From Hedera helix (lineage: Eukaryota; Streptophyta; Magnoliopsida; Apiales; Araliaceae): a stretch of 64,000 nucleotides of DNA. The translations under genes were made by a program, and so were the position numbers. Shown piece by piece: positions 56,201-64,000 of the stretch. The first letter of the stretch is position 1. The number at the start of each line of letters is the position of its first letter. The stretch covers positions 3,092,001 through 3,156,000 of the forward strand of contig OX359282.1 of assembly GCA_947179155.2 (NCBI GenBank). The letters are read 5' to 3'. The notes beneath the pieces are model-generated. The model searched no databases and was not told the origin of the DNA. It saw nothing but the letters and a program-made list of their open reading frames with translations.

Positions 56201-57067
56201 ATTTCCATCTTCTTTCAGCAACTTATACATCCTAGTCGCAGTTGATTATGTATCCAAATAAGTGGAAACGACAATGCTGCCTTCAATGATGCAAAAGCAG
56301 TTTTGAGATTTCTTCGAAAGAACATATTTTCTCAATTTGGCACACCAAGGGCAATTATCAGTGATGGGGACACGCATTTCTGTAATAAGCAATTTGAGAC
56401 ACTCCTGGTTAAGTATGGGGTAACTCATAAGATTGGCATTGCCTACCATCCTCAAACTAGTGGACAGGCTGAGGTATCCAATTGGGAAATTAAGCGAATA
56501 TTGGAGAAAATGGTGAACCCAAAAAGAAATGACTGGTCAAAAAAATTGGACAATGCACTTTGGGCATATCGGACTGCTTACAAAACACCAATCGAAATGT
56601 CTCCATTTTAACTTGTATACGGAAAAGCGTGTCACCTTCCAGTTGAGCTTGAGCATAATGCGTATTGGGCGATCTGGAAGCTTAATTTTGATGCATCATC
56701 AGCTGGTGAGAAGCGTTTACTGCAATTAAACGAGCTTGATGAATTCCGTCTCCAGGCATACGAAAGCTCTAAATTATATAAGGAGAAGGTAAAGAAATGG
56801 CACGACAAGAAGATCTTCCCGAGGAATTTTGAGTCGGGGCAACAAGTTCTTCTCTTCAATTCCTGCTTGAAACTCTTCCCAGGGAAATTGAAGTCGATGT
56901 GGTCAGGTCTGTTCTCCATCATTCAAGTATTTTCGCATGGAGCGGTGGAACTGGAGGATTTAGCTACGAAGAAAACTTTTAAAGTGAACGGCCAAAGGTT
57001 GAAACATTATTGGGGTGGCAATTTTGATCGTCAAAAAACCTCAATCATCTTCGCCAACACTAATTGA
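53262..57067 (+). pseudogene. Athila-like pol (protease, RT, RNase H, integrase), broken
   Basis: 53260-54093 holds the protease; the active-site triad reads DLAAS where DLGAS is usual. RT follows: NSAWVSPVQCVPKKGG, WRVCMNYRKLN, LDGYSGYNQI and the catalytic VFMDDFSIFG near 54898-54927. A stop at 54685 and a frameshift near 55010-55060 interrupt it. RNase H (55002-55850) shows LMCDASDYAIGAVLG and the VFTDHSAIKYL block. Integrase has the zinc-binding HHYHASDYGGHYG and CDRCQR, and core motifs AIISDGDTHFC and AYHPQTSGQAEVSN in an open piece at 56303-56611, with stops in between. The last piece ends at 57067. Confidence 0.9.
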
Positions 57068-58162
57068 AAAGGACAAAGTCGGGCTGATGACTTAAAACCA
57101 AGCGCTGTTTGGGAGGCAACCCAAAATGTTAATTTTATAGTTTTGAGATTTTGTGGAGTTAAATTATGTTAAGAGTTCGCAATTTATAGTTAGATTATTT
57201 TTAAAATTCATGTGTCGTTACTACTAACTATTTGTCTCATGGTAGGTACAAGTAGCATACACAAGGAGATAATTAATGCAACAAATGAGGCTGAGAACAA
57301 GAGCTAAGAGTGCCTAAACGCTTGGTGAGCGCCTACTTAGTGCCTATCAAGTGCCTAGGCGCTTGCATGGGCTGTCTAGAAATGAGTTGCACGTACAGGG
57401 TCTGAAAATAAAAGGCAGCAACAAGAGTTTAGAGCGCCTATGCGCTTAGTTAGCGCTAGCCGAGCGCCTAGGCGTTTGGCTGAGCTGTCCCAAAACAAGA
57501 ATTGCACGTGAAATTGGGGGGGGGGGGGGGGTGGGGGGAATAAGAGTCACGGCTGGCTTTGCTTTCATTTTACACTCCAGCATTTAGTCGAACCTTAGAG
57601 CACTCCCTACCCATCATCTTGCTCTTGAATAAGCAACAAGGAAACTTCGGTCCAAGGTTACACGGAATCGAGCCTCCATATTTCCGAATTCAAGGAGGTC
57701 TCACCAAACATTCTCCATCGGGTTTGTTCCATCTTGTTCGTTTGCCCCATCAATGACCCATCAACTCCAATTCACGGCTTGGGTACTACATTGAAGGTCA
57801 GAGCACCATCCTTACACCCAAGTATTCGAATACACACAAGTTGTTATACTTAATTCAACCATTAACTCAAGGGTTTGTAAGGTTTTATGTGCAAAACTTC
57901 TCTACCACAAATTGGAAGAGTAAATGTTGTTGTTACGTTTTAATTTCCTCTTCATCTGGCTTTGAATCTGTGATTGGGATACTCGTATAGATAAACGCAC
58001 AAAGGGTGGAAGAATCCAAGTTTGGGGGAGCATCTTCGGTTCATGATTTTAAAGGTGCACACCAAGTGTTTGCTAAAAGTCCTGAACGAATAAAGTGTGC
58101 TTATTTGGCTGTAATTTTCTGGAATTAGCCTGGGCATTCACCTTGCAATTTGATAGTGACTC
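57068..58162 (+). other. Athila noncoding region with GCGCCTAGGCGC repeats
   Basis: Begins with TCGGGCTGATGACTTAAAAC and GGGAGGCAACCCAA, a conserved sequence after Athila pol. Between about 57310 and 57480 are several GCGCCTAGGCGC-type words (57349-57364, 57433-57447, 57464-57479). A G-rich tract at about 57516-57538 has nineteen G, T, six G. No gene is called; the 57559-57756 frame has no motif. Confidence 0.6.
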
Positions 58163-58560
58163 ATGGGGCCAAAAAGACAATGTGGTGAGAGTTCCCGATC
58201 CTCGTATGACACAAAGAAATTTGTAAGTGAAGCAGCGTCTGACCGATTCCATGAGGTGATGGCTACCAAAACCATAATTCCGAAAAGGGGGATTAGTCCA
58301 GGTGTAATGCAGGGGGAACTTTTTTATATGATCAATGAGCGGAATTGGACTGCTTTTGTTGTACAACTAAAACCAGGTGTGAAGTCTATAGTGTGAGAAT
58401 TTTGTGCCAATGCGATTGAGGCTACAGATAATGTGGTGAAAGTACGTGGTAAAGAGGTATCATTCAGTGCAACAAAATAAACGAGTACTATAGACTACCT
58501 ACTGAGCCCGAAGTGGACGGGTACACAACTTATAAGCAGAATAAACTAAATTTAGATAAG
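58163..58560 (+). pseudogene. Athila env-position ORF remnant
   Basis: An open frame of 77 codons from 58163 (MGPKRQCGESSRSSYDTKKF at its start, later KTIIPKRGISPG and NERNWTAFVVQLKPG) stops at 58396. The same type of sequence continues out of frame with VKVRGKEVSFSAT and EPEVDGYTTYKQNK to about 58560. I associate this arrangement with the so-called putative plant transposon protein domain found in Athila-type elements; the role is not established. At least two stops or shifts break it. Confidence 0.55.
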
Positions 58561-58995
58561 GTAATCCGTCGATATGCCGGATCACTCGGCCCACATTGAT
58601 AGTTTTTCCTTTCACCAAACAGTATAATAAAATGGCACGATCTTTGATGATTTCACTAACATGTGTTGTGGGCATAAGCTTCACACACAGAAAGAAGTGT
58701 TATGCTTTCCCGAATCTACTCAAATGACTCTATGAAAACAGCACTGGCTCATCCCCGTTAAGTTGACGCATTGAATTCACACACACACGATAGGGGTGGA
58801 AAGTAATGCGATGCTAGTAATATGTTAGGAAGGGATGAAACATGATTTTGAAGTTTTGTCTAAATGGTAACTTAGGAATCTTTGAGACATATGCTTGGAT
58901 AACCGTTGGTTCATTGTTTGGCTTATAGGTTGTTAGTTCGTGTTATTTTATTGTGTTTTGTTTTTGCTTTGCTTGAGGATAAGCAAAAAACTAAG

Positions 58996-59007
58996 TTTGG
59001 GGGTATT
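58996..59007 (+). other. Athila polypurine tract
   Basis: GTTTGGGGGTAT-type purine-rich sequence directly before the TGATGA start of the LTR, the usual Athila junction. Confidence 0.8.
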
Positions 59008-60350
59008 TGATGAATAGGCTTTATACTTACAAATTGAATGTTTAAGGCTTATTGATTTGTGTTGTTTTCACTCATTTTTATGCTCTATAGTTTCATTTTA
59101 CTTACTTTTGGTAATTCCCCTTTGATTTGTAGAAAAAGGAGCTCAAAATGGCAAAATGATAATTAACTCTGTTAGACAAGAGCCTAGGCGCTTGGTAGGC
59201 GCTCATTAGGCACTTGGCTAAAGCATTTCACCAGATCAAATGAGCGCTTAGGCGCTGGTTAGGCGCTTGGTGGGTGCTCGTCGGGAAATGTCACGAGCGA
59301 AGTGTTCTTCTGTAGGACCCAAGCATGGTTTGAAATGACGGACATCCTCCAATACGTGGGGGACGGTTAGATTCAATGGGGGGGGTGCACGTAAAAAGAC
59401 CTGAGGCAACATAGAGGCGAGGAGGAGACACCGGAAGGAGCATAGAAAGGATAATAAAGAGCCGAGGATATGAGGAACCAACAGAAGGAGAAATCAACGC
59501 TGGAGGTTGAAGAGAAGTTCAGAGAGACAACTGAGTTCTACCTTCTCTTACTTCTTTTACTTTGATTTATCTGTATGTTGCTAGAATTGTATCAATGGGT
59601 TATAAAGTAGTGATTAACTAAACTTCAGATTTAAGGTTGTAATGGAACCTATCATGTAAATTGAAGACAATTCATTTTCTTTTAATGTTAATTGATTGTG
59701 TTGGAGTTAATTGACATATTTTATGCTTGAATTATAATTACTTGGCCAGTAATTAGCTTGATAGTTTATATGAAATTAACGAATGGAATATAAGCTTAGG
59801 TCTGGGTATGTCTACATATGTTCTTGCTATTCTACATGTGATAGATTGCATGATTGGTATATAAGATAGGCATATACCTATACACTATATGTAACCTACA
59901 AAGAAATTTGAATTCAACGACTCCTATTTAATGTTAAATCTCATAGACACATAGTGATTTATTTGAATATGTGATATTTTCTTGACCATCGACAGAGGCT
60001 AGTGAATACATATGACTTTCTGGTTATTAACTCCACATATTAGATTACATAAAGAGGGAATGAAAAGGTTCAATTGAAGTGTTAGTGAAAATTATAACCT
60101 TAATATTTTATAATTTGATAACAAATCGTGATAATTTAGCTTACGTTAAGACAATTAAGTTAACTCATTCAGTTAATCTAAACTCATCAACTTTGGGTGA
60201 TCGGTTAATTAGGGTTAGAGTGATTTATGATTAGTATTTTGGTGTATTAATAGTAGAAAGTCCTTGTGGGAAACGATACCTTACTTGCTATTTTACTACA
60301 GTTGGACAATGTATACTTGCGTGTTTTACTAGGTCATATTTAGGCAAACA
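59008..60350 (+). repeat. Athila 3' LTR
   Basis: Starts TGATGAATAGGCTTTATAC. It includes GGCGCT-type repeats (59180-59280: AGCCTAGGCGCTTGG, GAGCGCTTAGGCGCTGG), a GAATTGTATCAATGGGT region, and near its end TCCTTGTGGGAAACGATACC, a motif usual in the R-U5 part of Athila LTRs. The right end is placed at the CA of TAGGCAAACA (60350) but is not confirmed because there is no second LTR. Confidence 0.7.
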
Positions 60351-60410
60351 GAGTCCGATACTATACTAGTACCGGATTGTAATAAGGGTTTGGCAGGGTT
60401 TATGGGGGGT

Positions 60411-60590
60411 TTTAACCCTAAACCCCAATTAATAAATCATAAACCCAAGTTAATAAACCCTAAACCCTGATTGATAAACCCTTAACCTTAGTTAATAAAC
60501 ACTACTCTTGATTTATAAACTCTTAACCCTAGTTATTAAACCATAAACTCTGGTTAATAAATTATAAACCTTAATTAATAAAGCCAAATC
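60411..60590. repeat. degenerate telomere-like tandem repeat, 21-bp unit
   Basis: About eight units of roughly 21 bp such as AATAAACCCTAAACCCTGATT and GATAAACCCTTAACCTTAGTT (each quoted separately). Each unit equals three heptamers close to the plant telomere repeat TAAACCC/CCCTAAA. It lies about 60 bp past the Athila LTR. Confidence 0.7.
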
Positions 60591-61297
60591 TTTATTCTAA
60601 TTAGTGTCTGCTACATTATTTTTTATAGTCCACTACTACCATATCCCTCTTTTATAGGATTATGCTTCCTGATTGCTTTTAGAACTATGAAGGAGAGAGA
60701 AAGAGGAAAGTCAAAATACTCAGATGAGGAGAGAGAAAGAAGGCAGACAAATCTACGAAGGTGAGAGAATGATAAGTTTTGAGTTTTATTTTTTCTTCTT
60801 ACTTTTATATAGAGATATTTATTTATTTAATTATACTTATTTGGTCACCTACACTGAATACTTTAAATTAGAATAAAGTAAGTCACGTCACATTGCAATG
60901 TTAATATTCCGTTAAAAAATTAACTCCCGTGACGGAAATTCAAATTTTTGTAAAAAAATGAAAGTTCAGTGAGTTGACTGTAAGAAGAAAAAAAAATTAG
61001 TTAGTCATTTATAAATTGACCTAAAGTAAAGTGATAAAAAAAATATTTAACATATACCATAGTATATATCAAATCAAATATTTTATATGCAATCAGTGTA
61101 GTTAGTAGGTATATGACGAATGTAGAGAAAGATTATTGGAATGTTGTTAAATGAATTTTTTGTTTTCTAACATATACAATCAGTTATGATAACGTATTTG
61201 ATCGTGACAAGGCAAAAAGTGAGGTTATAAGATCTGACAATGCAGATTATGTTTGTTTACTCATTTTGTGGTGAATAAGTCTACACTTATAATTTTT

Positions 61298-61415
61298 AAA
61301 CACTACTCCAAACACTATTAACATCTATACCATTAAAAAAATATGTATGACACATGTTTTAATGTAAAATATTTTTTTAATGATGTAAATGATAGTAGTA
61401 TTTGGAGTAGTGTTT
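61298..61415. mobile_element. short palindromic MITE
   Basis: The left arm AAACACTACTCCAAACACTA (61298-61317) pairs with the right arm ending at 61415, whose reverse complement begins AAACACTACTCCAAATACTA; the arms continue to an ATTAAAAAAATAT block, about 50 bp in all. The centre has GTATGACACATG. It is probably related to the element at 3012-3103. Confidence 0.7.
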
Positions 61416-61608
61416 GATCAAAACTGGATTAGGCTTGTGTTGTTGTTTTAACCATTTTTTTTTAAGTTGTGTCACTATTAATATAAATGAATTGAAAATT
61501 ATTTTTATCTCTTTTATAAAAAAAATCTCTCAAAAAATTTCTTTTTTCTCTCCGCGGCTTCTTATTATCCCCCAAATTTTTTTCAGTATTTTATAACTAA
61601 TACACTAA

Positions 61609-61955
61609 GGCTACGGTTGTTTAAAAAAAATATTTGGGATTAGATTATTTGTATTAATTTAACACTATTTGAAACTATTTTATCCAGTGATGGGGATTAA
61701 TAGTCCTTTAAATAGTCTTATGTACTTTTTTTTTTTTATCATTCGTAAGGCTATTTATGTGAAATTATATAATCTCATAAAAAATTTAGGATTAACAGTC
61801 CTCCTCATTTTAAGCTATTAAATAGTTTTATGAGACTAATAATCTAACATTAAAGGATTATTAATCTCCCATCATAAAATAAAATAATTCAAAATAGTGT
61901 TAAATTAAAATAAATAATCAAATCCTTAGTATATTTTTTATAAATAAACGTAACC
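61609..61955. mobile_element. long-TIR MITE, possibly Tourist/Harbinger type
   Basis: The left end GGCTACGGTTGTTTA and the reverse complement of the right end GGTTACGTTTATTTA match, and the arms continue over more than 100 bp (GATTAGATTATTTGTATTAA, TTTAACACTATTTGAAACTA and GGGGATTAATAGTCCTTTAA have mirrored partners near 61840-61940). Flanking trinucleotides are TAA on the left and CAA on the right, near the TWA target of Tourist elements. Confidence 0.6.
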
Positions 61956-62225
61956 CAAGTGTGTACTACGAATACTAGTTTCTATAAAAATCATGTCAAT
62001 TTTTTTTATTTAGTGACAATTTTGTACTAAAATATTAAATTTAAAAAAGATTGTTATATTTTTAGATTTTATCAAAATTTTATTATCTTCGCCAAATAAA
62101 TAAAGTCAAACATAAAAAGGTGTATTGTCAATTTTGAAAAATATTGTAATCTGTCAATAAAGAAAAAGATTTTTCTGAACAAGAAAATATCCCAGTTCTT
62201 CGATATGTATTTGTCTGATGCCAGT

Positions 62226-62233
62226 AAATATCT
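62226..62233 (+). promoter_or_regulatory. second Evening-Element-like word
   Basis: TAAATATCT (62225-62233) is one base off the Evening Element AAAATATCT and lies about 40 bp upstream of the perfect copy. It could be a second weaker MYB-related site or chance. Confidence 0.35.
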
Positions 62234-62265
62234 TTCCACATCGTTTGCCACGTAGCAAAAAGCGC

Positions 62266-62274
62266 AAAATATCT
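62266..62274 (+). promoter_or_regulatory. Evening Element upstream of JMJ30
   Basis: AAAATATCT, a perfect Evening Element, 96 bp upstream of the JMJ30 start codon. In Arabidopsis this 9-mer is bound by the clock proteins CCA1 and LHY, and JMJ30/JMJD5 is an evening-expressed clock-associated gene. The position close to the expected transcription start makes it a good candidate for real control. Confidence 0.7.
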
Positions 62275-62369
62275 CCTTTCAGAAAAAAAATTATGCCGAC
62301 ACTAAAATACGCTTCAACTCTCTTTTCTCTCTCCTCGGTCCTCGCTTCTCTCTCTCAACCCCACCGCCG

Positions 62370-62816
62370 ATGGCCGCCGCGGTCTCCGGCGACGTTTTAG
62401 AAACGCAGGTCCTAGACGCCGAGGCACCAAACCTACTGCAGAAAATCTCCGAGCAAGGCGGATACGCTTACGTCAGCATGTCGACTCTGGCCGCCGCCGG
62501 GGACTACAGGGCGGCGGAGACTGCGCGTGAGATGGCGTGGGAGCAGCTCCACTCGGGTCCCTGGCACTCGGTGCTGCCGGTGTGGAGAGACGCGTACTCA
62601 ATGGCGTGCCTCCACGTGGCGAAGCTTCATTACACCGGCGGTGACTTTAAGGAGGCGATTAGGGTTCTTGATATGGGATTGATTATGGGAGGATTGGCGC
62701 TGCGGAAGGATTTGGAGTCGACGATTGCGAAGGCGACGGAGAAGGCAAATGCTCTTATTAGGGATTTGGAGAAAGTTAAAAGCCCACTTGTTCATGGGGA
62801 ATTTAATGTGGCGGAG
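62370..62816 (+). CDS. JMJ30: JMJ30/JMJD5-type jumonji demethylase, exon 1 only
   Basis: The family makes nuclear JmjC dioxygenases (Fe(II), 2-oxoglutarate) acting as histone H3 lysine demethylases or hydroxylases, tied to the circadian clock and heat response. Exon 1 encodes 149 residues from MAAAVSGDVLETQ. The diagnostic part is AWEQLHSGPWHSVLPVWRDA (about residues 56-75) with YSMACLHVAK after it and a LDMGLIMGG block later; this N-terminal, repeat-like helical region precedes the JmjC domain in plant JMJ30. The exon ends GCGGAG before a GTGAGG donor, phase 0 (the open frame continues into the intron only by chance). The leader is CT-rich (62311-62360), GC content rises sharply at the start codon, and an Evening Element lies upstream. 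The catalytic JmjC exons are beyond the window. Confidence 0.92.
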
Positions 62817-64000
62817 GTGAGGTTTGTTTTCCCTTTTCTCTATTTTTCTTACATAACTTTATATCCTTTTACCGTCCCAAAATCAGGAGTTTTTATTTTT
62901 TTTATTTACATAAAGGCTTCACTTTTATCGAAAAATATAATACAATAACATGAGTTAGTGAATTAATATAGTGTACTAGTAATTATAGTAGTGAATTAGC
63001 AATGGCTTGATGGTAGAATATAAGTAGTAAGATGTTATTTTTAGTATAAAAATAGGAATGTATGTCGAAATTTGGAATAGAATACAAGAAAAAAGATGTA
63101 TCAACAAGGTAAGTTTGATGTCCAATAAATAAAATAAAAAAGAAATAGAGGGAGTGAATTTTCAGTAAAAATGAAAAGGAAAGAAGTTTTGATGCTGGGT
63201 TACTAGGAACGCTAATCAAGCACTTGGAACAAAATCGGGTTCGAGGGCACTAGTTATGATAAAATGCACAAGACATTTAGTTCACGTACCACAATTCAAA
63301 ACGATAGTATCTGGTATGTGGAATGCAAGGATAATAAGAGTTAGTTCCCCGTAACTCTGTTTAGTCGTTGGATGTTGAATATATGGAAGTCGAGTTAGGA
63401 TATTTCTTGGGGGAGAATTGTATAAAGAAGGAATTAGAGCATTTATAGTATATTATATTTATAAATACATTATACATAGTTATGGTAAATTTCAAATTTT
63501 ACTGGGTACGTCATAAGTAACATGTTATAATGAGAAATAGATATAATACTGAATTAAAATTTATATTTGATTCTGTACTATACAGTTCGAGCTAGGAAAT
63601 GAAGAGTAATTGATTTGTTTATCAGAAGATTTAAATGATTAAGGGGAAAAATTATTTGAGTCTGAATGCGTGTGTATATAGTTACTACTACTTACCAGTT
63701 AGTAACTGGAATGAGAAAGGAAAGGCAAAGTAAAAGAAAATGAAGTGTAAAACATATAACTTTTTAAACAACCTATGACAACTAATTTTAGCATAGTGCA
63801 AGATATTATATTTTATAAATGTTTAGATATAGGACTTGTCATTTACTTTTTCAGTTTTTCTTGCTTCTTTTGAGTTTTAAGCAGCCTAACTTTTATATGT
63901 TAGCTTTCATAGTAGGTAAAGTAGATCATGTAAGTATTTAACAATACAAAGTTGGTTTTACCCCAGTATTGCACTATACATAATTTGTGGGCTATAGCAC
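62817..64000 (+). other. JMJ30 intron 1, continues past window
   Basis: AT-rich sequence after the GTGAGG donor. No acceptor followed by recognisable JmjC sequence appears before 64000, so intron 1 is at least 1.18 kb. Nothing else is supported; the minus-strand frame at 62983-63219 has no motif. Confidence 0.75.

Larger units (their letters stand above)
53260..60350 (+). mobile_element. Athila-like Ty3 retrotransposon, 5' truncated
   Basis: From 53262 the end of gag/start of protease region (PVPFPQRLQKRKLDRQFLKF) is readable, then protease, RT, RNase H, integrase, a noncoding stretch, an ORF in the env position, a polypurine tract (AAGTTTGGGGGT) and an LTR starting TGATGAATAGG at 59008. The 5' LTR, leader and almost all gag are missing. 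The order and the AGTTTGGGGGTATTTGATGA junction are hallmarks of Athila. Stops and shifts throughout show it is dead. Confidence 0.88.
60591..62200. other. spacer with two MITEs, left of JMJ30
   Basis: AT-rich noncoding sequence. Purine-rich GAGAGA runs occur near 60690-60750. Two inverted-repeat MITEs are listed at 61298-61415 and 61609-61955. No gene seen; the 61414-61596 frame is a low-complexity reading. Confidence 0.5.

Noticed and set aside
1..64000. tRNA, rRNA or other structured RNA genes
   Set aside because: I looked for tRNA-like GGTTCGANTCC boxes and rRNA signatures and saw none I could support; short primer-site matches belong to retroelements.

Overview
The window is plant nuclear DNA, from a flowering plant and most likely a eudicot. 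It is AT-rich and intron-containing, and it holds three recognisable host genes set in a dense layer of plant-type transposable elements. The host genes are (1) a short CLE signalling-peptide gene of CLV3/CLE40 type on the + strand (18384-18891, two exons), (2) a complete 14-exon serine carboxypeptidase-like (SCPL, clade I) gene on the - strand (26871 down to 20545, 486 codons), and (3) the first exon of a JMJ30/JMJD5-type jumonji demethylase gene on the + strand (62370-62816), which runs off the right edge. Nothing here is bacterial: there are no operons, CRISPR arrays or phage genes.

Layout. 1-5060: AT-rich spacer with a ~290-bp tandem repeat, a palindromic minisatellite and three MITEs. 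5061-17999: an old Ty1/copia element (LTRs, tRNA-Met primer site, broken gag-pol) split by two long solo LTRs of another family, each with a perfect 5-bp target duplication. 18000-20185: the CLE gene, whose only intron holds a MITE lying between two (TA)n tracts. 20545-26871: the SCPL gene, with a hAT-type MITE in a GC-AG intron and other MITEs in its introns. 28065-36676: a decayed Ty3/gypsy chromovirus (Tekay/Del-like) on the - strand, followed by a solo LTR of the same family (36713-40404, TSD CTATT). 40410-46189: MITEs, a foldback element, a Helitron-like element and a Mutator-like element with a 10-bp direct repeat. 46190-52220: another LTR of the chromovirus family in the opposite orientation, carrying a nested solo LTR of Tat/Ogre type (47382-49371, TSD CTAGA). 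53260-60350: an Athila-like Ty3 element lacking gag and 5' LTR. 60411-62265: a telomere-like 21-bp repeat, two more MITEs and the JMJ30 promoter with an Evening Element. 62370-64000: JMJ30 exon 1 and part of intron 1.

How it fits together. The three genes have unrelated jobs: stem-cell peptide signalling, secreted acyltransfer or peptidase chemistry, and clock-linked chromatin control. What links them is transposon load. The CLE gene has a copia element ending about 385 bp upstream of its first codon and a MITE inside its intron. The SCPL gene keeps every splice junction and catalytic residue despite MITE insertions. No autonomous element looks intact, and solo LTRs outnumber elements with two LTRs, so removal by LTR-LTR recombination has been active. 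A recurring pattern is that several unrelated LTR families each carry two or more copies of a short GC-rich inverted repeat in an otherwise AT-rich LTR.

Limits. All calls come from reading the sequence by eye. Family names rest on remembered motifs, not on searches. Boundaries backed by target-site duplications are precise; boundaries of degenerate MITEs and truncated LTRs are approximate.
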